Origin: Elymus sibiricus
Lineage: Eukaryota; Streptophyta; Magnoliopsida; Poales; Poaceae
Assembly (NCBI GenBank): GCA_039707655.1
Contig: CM077665.1
Span: 85,995,954 to 86,059,953, forward strand
Length of the DNA: 64,000 nt
Reading direction: 5' to 3'
Shown here piece by piece: positions 34,659 to 47,019 of the stretch. The notes under the pieces are model-generated. The model saw only the letters and a program-made list of their open reading frames with translations, was not told the DNA's origin and ran no database searches. Positions within the stretch are counted from its first letter, which is position 1. Each line of letters opens with the position of its first letter. The position numbers were made by a program, and so were the translations under genes.

Positions 34659-36454
34659 TTGATCACTATGAAGAATCTGAAAGACCCAAAAACCAAGATC
34701 TATCCCTCTACTACGAGGGGAGGTAAGGAACTGCCATCTAGCTATGCACTTGATTCACCTTCTGTTATGAGTAAATTTGCGACACCACCGCCTGCTATTG
34801 ATTTTGATATGTCACAAGTAATTGATGATGCTACTTCTGCTATGCATGATGCTTATGATGATACTTTGCTTGATAATACCATGCCACTAGGTGAATTTCT
34901 TGATGAACAAATTGCTAGAGTCAATGCTGAAACTGATGATATTTCTGAAACTGATGAAATTATTGAAACTGAACACTATGAGACACCTGCTAGACCTAGC
35001 TCTCCTAGATATGAATTGCCTGATATACCTGAGGGCTATGTTATGGAGGGAGTGGTAGCTAGAGACTTTCTTGCTTGTTAGGATAGAGATGATCTTAAGA
35101 AATTGCTATGCAAGTGGAAGGAAAAATCTTTGAATGCTAGAATGCAATATGATCCTAAATTTGCTACTTCACCTATCTTTGTTACTGATAAGGATTATGA
35201 ATTCTCTGTCGATCCTGAGTTAATTACTTTGGTTGAATCTGATCCTTTCCATGGTTATGAATCTGAAACTGTTGTGGCGCATCTTACTAAATTGAATGAT
35301 ATAGCCACCCTATTTACTCATGAGGAAAAAATTCGTTATTACTATATTCTTAAGTTATTTCCTTTCTCATTAAAGGGTGATGCTAAGATATGGTTTAATT
35401 CTCTTGCTCCTGGTTGTGTGCGTAGTCCCCAGGATATGATATATTACTTCTCTGAAAAATATTTTCCTGCCCATAAGAAACAAGCTGCCTTGCAGGAAAT
35501 ATTTAACTTTGTGCAAATTGAAGAAGAGAGTCTCCCACAAGCTTGGGGGAGGCTTCTCCAATTACTTAATGCTTTGCCCGATCATCCTCTCAAGAAAAAC
35601 GAAATACTTGCTATCTTTTATAATGGACTAACCGATGCTTCTAGGGACTACCTAGATAGTTGTGCTGGTTGTGTTTTCAGGGAACGAACTGTTGAACATG
35701 TTGAACTACTATTGAATAATATATTGATCAATGATAATGATTGGACTATTCCCGAACCACCTCCCAAGCCAACCCCGAAGAAAAGAGGTATTCTATTTCT
35801 CAGTCCTGAAGATATGCAAGAGGCAAAGAAATCTATGAAAGAAAAAGGTATTAAAGCTGAAGATGTTAAGAATCTACCACCTATTGAAGAAATACATGGT
35901 CTTGATAACCTGACACAGGTAGTAGAGGTAAATTATCTCCGTAGATTTGATGAAGGTGATATTCCTTATAATAAGTCTGCTAGCCAATGCTTGGATGAGT
36001 TTGATAACTTTATTGTTAAGCAAGAAAATTTCAATGCTTATGTTAGTAGACAATTGAAACATAATGCTTACATGCTTGATCGCTTAGGTGATTATATGAG
36101 TAGAACTATCAATGATCTTAAGCTTATTAGTAAACATGCTTCCATGGTAACTACTCAAGTAGAACAAGTACTTAAGGCACAAAATGATTTGCTTAATGAG
36201 ATGAATGGTAAGAACAATGATCATTCTGTTAGAGTTGTGACTAGAGGTGGCAAAATGACTCAGGAACCTTTGTATCCTGAGGGCCATCCTAATAGAATTG
36301 AGCAAGATTCTCAGAGAATTAATACTAATGCACCTAGTCGTTCCAGTAATAAAAGGAAAAAGAATGACGATAGGACTTTGCATGCTGCTAGTGAACCTGT
36401 TATCGATACACATGAAAACCCAAATGATATTTCTATTTCTGATGCTGAGACACA
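34659..36454 (+). pseudogene. Element G Gag, with one in-frame stop, cut by solo LTR H
   Basis: The frame starts at ATG 34659 (an in-frame ATG follows at 34668). An acidic N-terminal part (IARVNAETDDISETDE) ends at TAG 35079-35081, then the same frame continues. The capsid domain at about 35200-35720 has LITLVESDPFHGYE, LKLFPFSLKGDAKIWFNSL, KYFPAHKKQA, WGRLLQLLNALP and FYNGLTDASRDYLD. A coiled-coil-like stretch and a basic linker follow. The frame reaches the acaca target site at 36450-36454, where H is inserted; the gene resumes at 40462 in frame. The open frame ends at 36470 only because H's first bases are translated. Confidence 0.85.
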
Positions 36455-39400
36455 TGTGGCACCCCGATAGAGGGCCGACGCACACTAGCCCCAGGATAAG
36501 ACCTGGCGCACGTCAAAGACATGATACAGCAATTCCAGGCATAAAATGGCTTTATTATATGAAATGGGATATTACAACGATGTTGCTTACAACAGTATTA
36601 CATAGCTCCAAGGCTAACTAAATGGCAGCGAAAGTCTTGGTTCAGCGACAATGACGTCTCTGGCTGGGTTCCATAACTCACAGGACTGGCTGGGTTACGA
36701 TCTAGCATGACGGACCTTCTCCTGCAACTGGCCACGTGCAAGGCCAGGTGAGTACTTTGAATGTACTCGCAAGACAACCAAATACATAGCAACCAAACAA
36801 ACAGATGACAAAGCAAGCCCTATGCTATATAAGAACTTATTCTAAACATGGCATGGAATTAACAAGATAGCGTAGATCAAGCATGACATGGATCAGGCAT
36901 ATCAACTACATAATATAGCATGGCACTGATCACACTAGGTACTTAAAGTACTTACTGTTATCGAATGCCAACTTACTCTCTTCTGGATTGTTCCATAACC
37001 CTCGACGTACTCATGATCCAACCTAAAACGGATCCAAGTCTAATCCGAATCATGTGGTCATCCGACCACTCATCATATAGCCATCCCTTGGCTAACAGAT
37101 CATATTCCTGACATCATCTGATGTCTACTCACGAAGAGTTCTTCCATCATTATCATTATTATAGTTGACCACCTAGTGAGGTCTGGACGGGCTGTCCAAT
37201 ACCATGGACGCGGCTATTCGAATAGATTTTTACACTCTGCAGAGGTTGCGCACTTTACCCACACCATGAAGCACCCGGCCTCGTGATCCCCTTCGGGTGG
37301 ACCAGCGTTGCTTCAACGAAACTTGCCTGACCCGTGACTCTCTCATCGTACCACCGGCATTCATCCTCCCCCGGAGGCCTGCCCTGGGTAGCCCCTGTGT
37401 CCTCATGACACCTTCCACCGTCGTGGCCAAACTAAACTGTCCCAAACGGGGACTCCCGGGCTAAACACTCAACTGGGCTCATAGGGTTATCGCCGCCTAC
37501 CTGGTCAGGGTAGCACGCACGCATAACCCTCCCTCTTTGGAGGTACCAGTGAAAGAGCACGTGATCAGACCAAGTCAAGGCCGTCCCATACCGGCAAATG
37601 TGGTTGCACGGATAAGCTCGGACAGGTGACTCGAGATCAACCACTATGCTCACTTTATTACTCCAACTCAACATATCCATCATCGTACCATTGCATCGAC
37701 ATTTATAATTGCCAACAATCACTTAACAATAGTATGGCAAGATCATAATACTGATAGTCACGGCATGGGATCAACCATAGTACTAACATGTCAATATTAT
37801 TAACAATATTATTATTATGGCAATATGGAAATAAGACACGGCATCAAATGAAGAGTAATGCTAGTATCTATACCGAGGTCACCATAGGTGTATGCAAATG
37901 CAGACTAACAGGTGCTACAGATAAACACACAGGGTGCAAGCAAAGTCATCACGCAAGTCCGGAGCTCATGGTAAGAGGTTGGCTTGCCTGAGGGTCGATG
38001 AATACGCCGGGAAGAAATGCGATCACCTCGCGGAAGAATTCGCCGGAAAGGGTTCCCTCATAGAGGGCCAGATATAGGGCAAGGGAAAAATGGTCATTTC
38101 TGCTGTGTGAACACATCATGAAAATGGTACTAGCAGAACGGGCTCGACGAGACGAAGACGTGGGCGTTGGTTTTACTTCGAGCAGAGCTACGGTTGCGAA
38201 GATATAGCCGGACGAAGTTCAGGGACCAATCTGTAAAACAGAACTCTACAAACGGGTTCCTGAGGATAAAACAGAAAGCGCATTCCAGGAACTACGCTTT
38301 CGGGAAGTGAAAGCATATTTTTGGCCGAAGCCGCAACGCTTTACGCTTTCACTGAAACAAAAGCGTAAACTGGAAAATATGCTTCCACTTAATCTGATGC
38401 GCGGGTCCGGCCTTGTCAACGCCTAGAGGCTTACAGGTGGGGCCCCCTTATCCCTTTCTCTTTCCTCCTCCTAGGTCGTCCTCTTCCCCGAGCTGGAACA
38501 GAGGAGCACCACGGCGGCTCGGGCAGCGGTCGCCGCCGGCGCCTCCCTGCTTGGCCGAGCCCGCTGAGGAGCCAGGTGGATCTGCGGCGCCGTGCCGCGG
38601 CCAATGGTTGTCGCCAGGGAGCTCGGGGTGGCCTGGAGGGGAGGGGCCTGCGAGCGGCAGGAGCGGCGGTCATGGCCACTCGAGGAGCGGCTCCGACAGC
38701 GCTTCCCCGGAGGAATGGAAGACGGCGGCGGATCCACAAGACCCTGAGGAACCTAAGGACGTGGACATGAGGGAGGGGGATGGCCAGAGCGCCGGGCTTG
38801 GCCGAGGGGGTTCGGTGGCAGCGTTCGGCCATGGACGGGCAGGGATCTCTGGGCTCGATTAGGAGAGGGGCTGGGCTCGATGGTTCCTGAGAGGGGCTCG
38901 GGGACACTTAAATAGGCTCGGGAAGGGCTCTTCGCGACGGCGGCCGAAGCTCCGAGACACACGGCGAAGCGGCGGTGCTCCGGCGTTCGGTAGAGACGGC
39001 CAGAAGCTACGGGACGAGGGGGAGAGGGCTCCAGAGGGTGCGCGCACACGGTGCGAAGCTCTCTGACGCTCCCGGACAAGCCATGGCATGCCAGGGAGGG
39101 CTCCCGAAGGCTCTGGCGCATAGGGCGCGGTTTTGGCGCGCTCTGCACGTGGTCACCACGTGGCCACGGCATTGCCACGCCCTGCTCGACGCCAAAACAT
39201 GTCTAGGGTCTTCTCCGTCCTTCACGGATTTGACCTATGCAGCTGGACAGCACGAGGGAACACTGGTGTGACTACACCTTGGTCAACAAGCTGCCAACAG
39301 GAACCTGTTTGTGCTGTGGTGTGGCCACCACAGTGCACCTCTTGGCTTGATATTGGGCAGAGGTTGATCATCTACTAGGGTGACTAACTTGGCAAAGTTT

Positions 39401-40456
39401 CAGCTCCCCTGGATCACTCTAGACAGTACCTCCTTTGCAAAGTGCCAGACTGGACAGAATTGAATATGATGATGCTGGGGTCAAATGGCTAGATGAAACT
39501 ATCTCAAATTTTGTGGAGACCAATTATTTAGGCATATGAATGCACTGTAAATGTTTCATACCATTTTCATAAGTAAAAATGGTAGTTTCTTCATAGTGCT
39601 TTGATCTGGACAGAAACTTAGAAAATTCGCTGAGGAAGATTGGCTAGATGGAATTGGCTGATTTTTGGTGGACAAGGGTAATTTATCATAATGAATCACC
39701 CTGCAAAATTTTAGCCCAAGGAGATCAAGGAATCAAGCACTTCCTTTGCAAACAGGAAATCTGGACAAAATTTGCAAAGGGGTGTGATGCTCAAAATTTG
39801 AATTGTGGAACTTGATATTTTGATGGAAATGGAGAATACATGGATATGAGAAGCTCCACAAATTATTTGGGATTTTTTCCTAACTACCAAAATGGTAGTT
39901 CCTTTGGAAAGGCCCCAAATTGAAATATTGGCTTTAAATAGGAAAATGCAATTTCCACTATTTAATCATGGCCAATATTTTTATGAAAGCTCAATATGAT
40001 CACAAAGAATATCTCCACAAGTTTTCATGACCTCTGGAGATGGATAGATAATTTTCCTCGATTTAATTCCTCCGAAAGGCAAAAAAAGGAATTAATTCTA
40101 GATGAGAAATATTGCATATGACTTGGCAATATTTTTGCACATCTAGGGTTTATGAGGGAAGAATGATCTCTGGAAATTTTGGGAGAATTAACAGAGCAAG
40201 GGAAATGATAGCTCCTTTGTAAACCCAAAGGCAGGATTTCCAGTTCCAATATTTTGGAACTAGGGTTTGAATGAGATTCGGGGTTTACTGACGGATGGTT
40301 GGCTGGCACAAGAACATGGGAAAGGCACTGAGAGGTTGGGGATTGTCTGGATTCACCTGGTTACTTACCAGATTCCAGAGGAAAAAATTCGGGAGAGAAA
40401 AGCTACGCAAGGAATAACAGCACAAAAATCGATAACCCGATTTTTGGGGTGTTACA
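36455..40456 (-). mobile_element. Element H: probable 4-kb solo LTR of another gypsy family
   Basis: TGTGGCACCCC at the left, GGGGTGTTACA at the right and an exact acaca duplication on both sides define a 4002-bp insertion with no gag or pol sequence. The minus-strand start TGTAACACCCCAAAAATCG is typical of long plant gypsy LTRs (Tekay/Del-like, inferred). A TATA-like box on the minus strand near 38906-38917 supports that orientation. GC-rich frames at 38413-38907 on both strands are not supported as genes. A short complete non-coding element is the alternative. Confidence 0.75.
38906..38917 (-). promoter_or_regulatory. TATA-like box in solo LTR H
   Basis: The minus strand reads GCCTATTTAAGTG about 1.5 kb from the LTR start. 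A GC-rich leader follows it, as in other plant LTRs. Support is positional only. Confidence 0.4.
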
Positions 40457-40461
40457 ACACA

Positions 40462-41428
40462 ATCTGTGAATGAACATGTGCCTAGTGATAATATTAATGA
40501 TGGTGTTCATGTTGATGCTCAACCTAGTAATAATAATGATGTGGAGATTGAACCTGCTGTTGATCTTGATAACCCACAACCTAGGAATAAAAGATATGAT
40601 AAAAGAGACTTCGTTGCTAGGAAGCATGGTAAAGAAAGAGAACCTTGGGTTCAGAATCCCATGCCCTTTCCTCCTAAACCATCCAAGAAAAAGGATGATG
40701 AGGATTTTGAGCGCTTTGTTGAAATGCTTAGACCTGTCTTTTTGCGTATGCGCTTGACTGATATTCTGAAAATGTCTCCTTATGCTAAGTATATGAAAGA
40801 TATTGTGACAAATAAAAGAAAGATACCGGAAGCTGAGATTTCCACCATGCTTGCTAATTATACTTTTAAGGGTGGAGTACCAAAGAAATTAGGAGATCCC
40901 AGAGTACCTACTATACCATGCTCTATTAAAAGAAACTATGTTAAAACTGCTTTATGTGATCTAGGAGCTGGTGTTAGTGTTATGCCTTTCTCTTTGTATC
41001 GTAGACTTGATTTGAATAAGTTGACACCTATTGAAATCTCTTTGCAAATGGCTGATAAATCAACTGTTTTACCCATCGGTATTTGTGAGGATGTGCCTGT
41101 CGTAGTTGCAAATGTTACTATCCTAACGGACTTTGTTATTCTTGATATTCCCGAGGACGACAGTATGTCGATCATCCTTGGTAGACCTTTTTTGAATACC
41201 GCAGGGGCTGTTATTGATTGCAACAAGGGCAATGTCACTTTTCATGTTAATGGTAATGAGCATACGGTACACTTTCCGAAGAAACAACCTCAAGTTCATA
41301 GTATCAACTCCATTGGAAAAATTTCAACGATTATTATTGGAGATTTTGAATTCCCTCTCCCTACTGCCAAAAAGAAATATGATATACTTATTGTTGGGGA
41401 CATGCATATCCCCATTAAGGTAACCTAG
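40462..41428 (+). CDS. Element G Gag end and aspartic protease
   Basis: It continues the gag frame after H: the split codon is completed by base 40462, then SVNEHVPSD follows. A basic, proline-rich linker (PFPPKPSKKKDDEDF, RLTDILKMSPYAKYMKDI) leads to the retropepsin. This has TALCDLGAGVSVMPFSLY with the active Asp at about 40958, DFVILDIPEDDSMSIILGRPFLNT, and GAVIDCNKG. It ends at TAG 41426-41428 after HIPIKVT. No RT follows. It would process Gag, whether or not the RT of a partner element is present. Confidence 0.85.
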
Positions 41429-41629
41429 TGTTATTCGAAGATTCTCCGGTTCCGTGTCGTTTGAAAAAAGTTTGTCAACAAGACTTGATCAACCTTATTG
41501 GTGGATTCTTTTTTGATGAGCATGAGATGGATGAATTTAGGAGGCACAACCTTCTGTACCCAAATTTTACTTTCTGTTTTTAGATTTAATTTAAGTAAAA
41601 ATGCTATTATTTTTTCAGTTTTCTGATTT

Positions 41630-41830
41630 ATCCGTGCAATAAAAAATGACCTGAAAATAAAAGTTCTCCAAATGCCCTGAAAATGTAGTATGATTTTTTC
41701 TGGAATATTTAAGAATTTCTGGCACTGAGAACACATCAGGGGGCTACACCAGTGGGCCAAAGCCTACAGGGCGTGCCCACCCCCCTGGGCGCGCCCCCCT
41801 GGCTTGTGGGTCCCACGTAGGCCCCCCTCA
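41630..41830 (+). promoter_or_regulatory. Internal LTR-U3-like promoter cassette of element G
   Basis: A segment between protease and the 3' ORF follows the order of G's own LTR. It has aataaaagttctc (41659; LTR 33326) and cctgaaaatgta (41677). Next comes a GC-rich core with agggcgtgcccacccccctg and ggcttgtgggtccc (41803), matching ggcgccccc and ggcttgtgggcccc in the LTR. No clear TATA box was found just downstream. It parallels the cassette of element C. Confidence 0.55.
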
Positions 41831-42216
41831 CTTATTCCAGCACCCATCCACTTCGTCTTCCTCCAGAAAAAATCCCACCATTGCTCAAGCCCGTGTTCTA
41901 GCTCATTTTGCTGCCATTTTCGATCTCCTTGTGCAAAGCTCCATTAGCAAAACTGTTTTGGGGGATTGTTCTTCGGTATGTGACTCCTCCAATGGTCCAA
42001 TTAGTTTTTGTTCTAGTGCTTTATATATTGCAAATTTTTGCTGCTATGGTGACCTTGTTCTTGAGCTTGCATGTCAAATTTGTATGGCCCCAAGTAGTTT
42101 TGATGCATGATATAGCCTCTAGGCACTTGTGGGAGTAGTTGCTATAAGTTTTGTTGAGTTTTGTTCACCTTTATTGTGAGTCACTAAAAATTTCAGAAAT
42201 TTTTCAGAGAAAGAAA

Positions 42217-43239
42217 GATGTTGAGGAGAATATACCAAGGTGGTTCCTCGAGCAAGAAGACCCCGAGACTCGCGATGAGCCCGACTTTGAACCACCGAGG
42301 GAAGCTCAAGTACGGCCTTGTGAATGATCGTCGGATCAATTCATGGTTCATGCCGGTTTGAAAGAAGAATTCTACGCGTACATACGAAATGCTGGCCTTG
42401 AAGATTTCATTTCAGACCAATGCAAGCAATATTATCAACTCACTGACTCCTTCGTGCGGAGGTTTGAATTTTCATCCAGGCGTAATACGCATTCGGTTCT
42501 ATTTAATCTTTATGATGAATCTTATACTATGGACCTAGAAGATTTTAATGATGCATGCAAAATTCCACAATGGGGCTGCCATAGTGATCCTCACAAAACT
42601 GAATATAATGGTTTTCTTGCTAGCATCACTGTGGGAGAAACTAGAAACATTACACAGGCCACCTTGGGGAGCATTCACTTTCCTGCTATACACTATTTTG
42701 CTCTCTTCATAGGTAGATGGATTAACGGTAAACATGAACATAGCCACCTTTGCGTACCTGATCTCAGTATTCTTAAGAGTGCGGTAATGGGTGATAGACG
42801 ATATAACTTGGGGGCTATTATTGCTAGGAGGCTAGATAGAAATGCTAAGGATGGAGATTTCTTTAGCGGGATTTATGCCACCCGTGTAGCTAATTATCTT
42901 GGGGTACCCATATGGGGGAATGATATTGAGTTACCACCTGCTTTTCTTGATTATGAGGCTATGGTGCGCTACCAGTTTCTTGAGAGGAACGAACAGTCCT
43001 TCCTGTACTGACTAATGTTTGATAGACAGCGTGCTGTCCATATTACTCTGCCTGCTCATGCCTTCTTTAACTTTCAGGAAAAATGGAGACACTTTATAAC
43101 CAGAGAGGAGGCAAACCATTACGAGAGAGAGGCGGAAGCCACTCGCCTTCGTGCTGCAGCCGTTCAGGCGGTAGCCGCCGCAGCCCAATACAACCCCAAC
43201 TATGACTTTGGATATTATCCGGGCCAGCCATGGCCCTAG
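42217..43239 (+). pseudogene. Element G 3' ORF, Athila ORF1-like, with stops
   Basis: The frame reads DEPDFEPPREAQVRP, then TGA 42325-42327, then from ATG 42343 an open 222 codons (FYAYIRNAGLEDFISDQC, RRFEFSSRRNTHSVLFNLY, DFNDACKIPQWG, FALFIGRWINGKHEH), then TGA 43009-43011. It then continues in frame for 75 codons, with an Ala/Arg/Glu helix and a YYPGQPWP end. It resembles the ATHILA ORF-1 type domain of plant gypsy elements by pattern (moderate certainty). The function is unknown. I see no signal peptide or membrane segment. Its position after an LTR-like cassette suggests its own transcript. Confidence 0.65.
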
Positions 43240-45291
43240 ACCAACTTAGGCCAAAAGCCTAAGCTTGGGGGAGTACGTATTTCTCACCGACATTACATTC
43301 ATGTTCACACACTCATCTCAGTAGTCGGTGCTTATACTTTTTCATTATATCATCCATGGTATTTTATTTTCTTCTTTCCGTTTTCTTCTTGTGCGTTTAA
43401 TTAACCTTGAGAAAAATCCAAAAAAATTAGTTTTAGCTTTACCTCCTAGTTTGGTTAGTTGTAGCATTAAAAGAAAACCCAAAAAGATTTCTCGTTCTTC
43501 TTTTGCTTGTTGGGAGCTTTCCCGTGTAAATACTTTTTCTCGTTCCTGTTTTGAAATTTCTTTTCTTTAGGTCGTAAGGAGAAGACCACAATGAAAATGT
43601 TGAGTGGCTCTCATATGCATTATTTTTTATCTTACAAAGAGCCCATATTACCTTGCCTTCTCCTTTGAGTTACTATTTGCAGATTCCAGCTTAGTCCAAT
43701 GCACGTGCACTCTTATTATTTATTCACACCGTTCGGTCGTGCAAGTGAAAGGCAATAATGATGATATATGATGAAGTGATTGAGATGGAGAAAAGCTGAT
43801 ATGAACTCGACCTATCTTGTTTTTGTAAATATGATTAGCTCATCGTTCTGAATTCAGCTCATTATGGATGAAACATATTTGCAATGACAATTAGAGATTA
43901 TAGTTACTCATGCCATGCTTAATTAGCTAAGAGTGTATAATAGTTTGTCTTGAGTGCCAACATGCATTTTAAAATCGTTGTGATGTAGTATGATACGGTG
44001 GTATCCTCCTCTGAATGATTCAAGTGGCTTGACTTGGCACATGTTCACACATGTACTTGAAACAAAATCAACATAGCCTCCACGATATTTATGTTCATGG
44101 TGATTTATATCCTACTCATGCTTGCATTCAATGTTGGTTAATCTCAATGCATGTTTATGACTGTTGTCGCTCTCTAGTTGGTCGCTTCCCAGTCTCTTGC
44201 TAGCCTTCACCTGTACTCAGCGGGAATACTGCTTGTGCATCCATTTCCATAAACCCAAAGTTGTTCCATATGAGTCCACCATACCTACCTATATGCAGTA
44301 TTTACCTGCCGTTCCAAGTAAATTTGCATGTGCCAAACTCTAAACCTTCAAATAATATTCTGTTTTGTATGCCCGAATCGCTCATGTAGTGACTAGGGGC
44401 TGTCAGTATCTTCCATGCTAGGTGGGTTATTCTCACGATATGTGTTGATTCACTATCATTCACGAGAAAGTGGCTGGTATTCGGGAAGCCCAGTTCCATG
44501 CTCAAAAATTAAATCAAAATATAATGAAACAAAACTCCCCCAAAATTGTTGTTTGTATGGACGGTACCCGTGGATTCGGCTCGCCGTGGAGTGTGTTTGA
44601 TTGGTGGAGGGGGAGTAAAAACTTTACCATTCTGTTTGGGAACCGCATATAATGTATCTAGCATGGAAGATACCGAGATCTCTTGGTTGTTATGTTGACA
44701 ATGAAATCATACCGCTCAAAAATTATTATTCATCCCAGTTTTAAAAACTCAAGCTCTGGCACCTTTGCAAATCAATGCTTCCCTCTGCGAAGGGCCCATC
44801 TATTTTACTTTACTGTTGAGTCATCCTCCTCTTATAAAAAGCACCAGTTAGAGAGCACCACCATCATTTGTATGCTTTGCTATTAATTGATATTGAGTAT
44901 GATTGTGACTGGATCTCTTTTACCATGAATTACAATGTCTAGTCAGTCCTTGTTCTTCAGAGGTGCTCTGCATTTATGTTTTGCGGTCTCAGAAAGGGCT
45001 AGCGAGATACCATTATGTCATATTGTATCATGATTGTTTTGATAAACTTGTTGTCATCCGAGATTTGTTATTATTGCTCGCTAGTTGATTATGCCATTGA
45101 TATGAGTAAATGTGAGACCTACATGTTATTGTGAATATGGTTAGTCCATAATCTTTGTTGAAAACCTGAACATCAGTTAGACATATTTACAACAACAAGA
45201 TCAAACAGAGTTTGTAAAAGTTTTTCTTTGTCACTTTCAGTTTGTCAACTGAATTGCTTGAGGACAATCAATGGGTTAAGCTTGGGGGAGT
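43240..45291 (+). other. Noncoding 3' internal region of element G
   Basis: About 2 kb without a supported gene. It contains an internal polypurine-like tract at 43258-43274. Inverted repeats GTATCTTCCATGCTAG (44407-44422) and CTAGCATGGAAGATAC (44655-44670) are also present, as is the short hairpin word CCCTCTGCGAAGGG near 44783. It ends with the true polypurine tract AAGCTTGGGGGAGT at 45278-45291. Confidence 0.7.
43258..43274 (+). promoter_or_regulatory. Internal polypurine-tract-like sequence of element G
   Basis: CCTAAGCTTGGGGGAGT directly follows the 3' ORF and repeats the purine tract that primes plus-strand synthesis at 45278-45291. It lies 2.0 kb upstream of the 3' LTR. The role is inferred. 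Confidence 0.5.
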
Positions 45292-46687
45292 TGATACGTC
45301 TCCATCGTATCTACTTTTCCAAACTCTTTTGCCCTTGTTTTGGACTCTAATTTGCATGATTTGAATGGAACTAACCCGGACTGATGCTGTTTTCAGCAGA
45401 ATGGCCTTGGTGTTATTTTTGTGCAGAAATAAAAGTTCTCGGATTGACCTGAAAATGTACGGAGAATATTTTTGGAACTAATAAAAAATGCTGGCGAAAG
45501 AATCAAACGGAGGGGGCCCACCCATTGGCCACAAGCCAGGGGCGCCCCCCTAGGGCGCGCCTTGCAGGCTTGTGGGCCCCCTGGAGCTCCTCCGACCTCA
45601 ACTCCAACTCTATATATTCCTATTCGGGGAGAAAAAAATCAAGGAGAAGAGTTCATCGCGTTTTACGATACGAAGCCGCCGCCACCTCCTGTTCTTCGTC
45701 GGGAGCGCAGATCTGGGTCCGTTTTGGGCTCCGGAGAGGGGAAATCGACGCCGTCGTCATCACCAACCATCCTTCATCACCAATTTCATGATGCTCTCCA
45801 ACATTCGTGAGTAATTCCATCGTAGGCTTGCTGGACGGTGATGGGTTGGATGAGATTTACCATGTAATCGAGTTAGTTTTGTTAGGGTTTGATCCCTAGT
45901 ATCCACTATGTTCTGAGATTGATGTTGCTATGACTTTGCTATGCTTAATGCTAGTCACTAGGGACCGAGTGCCATGATTTAAGATCTGAACCTATTATGT
46001 TTTCATGAATATATATGTGTTCTTGATCCTATCTTGCAAGTTGTAGATACCTATTACAAGTTATGATTCGCATCCCCCAGGGTGACAATAACTGGGATTC
46101 TTTCCGGTGATTACCGTAGTTTGAGGAGTTCATGTATTCACTAAGTGCTAATGCTTTGGTACGGTTCTCTATTAAAAGGAGGCCTTAATATCCCTTAGTT
46201 TCCATTAGGACCCCGCTGCCATGGGAGGGTAGGACAAAAGATGGCATGCAAGTTCTTTTCCATAAGCATGTATGACTATATATGGAATACATGCCTACAT
46301 CACATTGATGAATTGGAGCTAGTTCTGTGTCACCCTATGTTATAACCGTTGCATGATGAATGCCATACGACATAATTATCCATCACTGATCCATTGCCTA
46401 CGAGCTTTTCACATATTGATCTTTGCTAAGTTACTTTTCCGTTGCTACTGTTACAATCACTACAAAACTGCTACTGTCATGTTTGCCATCGTTACCGTTA
46501 CTTCCATACTACTTTGCTACTAAATACTTTGCTGCAGATATTAAGTCTTTCAGGTGTGGTTGATTTGACAACTCAGCTGCTAATACTCGAGAATATTCTT
46601 TGGCTCCCCTTGTGTCGAATCAATAAATTTGGGTTGAATACTCTGCCCTAAAAAACGGTTGCGATCCTCTATACTTGTGGGTTATCA
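45292..46687 (+). repeat. 3' LTR of element G
   Basis: 1396 bp, same termini as the 5' LTR, TATA box at about 45610-45620. The small indels relative to the 5' copy include a missing 4 bases near 45550. Confidence 0.95.
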
Positions 46688-47019
46688 CGCATCAGGATGC
46701 TTTGGATGCCTTGGACGAAGAACGGGATCTTGCAGCAGCTCGGTCCGCAATTTACCAGCAAGACCTGCGCCGCTATCATAGCCGCAGGGTCAAGACCCGG
46801 ACGTTCCAAGAAGGCGACTTAGTACTCCAGTTGATTCAGGACCAGTCAGATATGCATAAGTTGTCACCTCCTTGGGAAGGACCGTTTGTGATCAGTAGAA
46901 ATCTCAACAATGGTTCCTATTATCTCATTGATATACGGGAGAGTGACAAGTCTCGCACTTCTGGTGAAGAGACTAAAAGGCCGTGGAATATTGCTCACCT
47001 TCGGCCATACTATAGTTAA
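46688..47019 (+). pseudogene. Element E integrase C-terminus (continuation after G)
   Basis: After the duplicated cgcat the frame reads QDALDALDEERDLAAARS, then a GPFVISRNL segment and RPWNIAHLRPYYS, ending at TAA 47017-47019. These are the DNA-binding C-terminal motifs of a Tat integrase. The phase matches 32937-33187 once G and one target copy are removed. Confidence 0.88.

Larger units (their letters stand above)
33188..46687 (+). mobile_element. Element G: gypsy LTR retrotransposon with gag, protease and an Athila-like 3' ORF
   Basis: LTRs of 1402 and 1396 bp bound a 13,500-bp element with an exact cgcat target duplication (33183-33187 and 46688-46692) inside the integrase of E. Order: 5' LTR, tRNA-Asp primer site, gag, [solo LTR H], gag end and protease, U3-like cassette, accessory ORF, noncoding 3' region, polypurine tract, 3' LTR. 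No RT, RNase H or integrase is present, so it depends on a partner. By eye the LTRs differ at about 45 of 1390 positions (near 3.2%), similar to or a little less than E. Confidence 0.94.

Noticed and set aside
38413..38907. Open frames of 149 and 158 codons on both strands in solo LTR H
   Set aside because: GC-rich leader-like DNA, no domain, opposite frames equally long.
42343..43239. Envelope-like protein in element G
   Set aside because: No signal peptide, transmembrane segment or furin-like site is visible; the pattern fits an Athila ORF1-type protein better.
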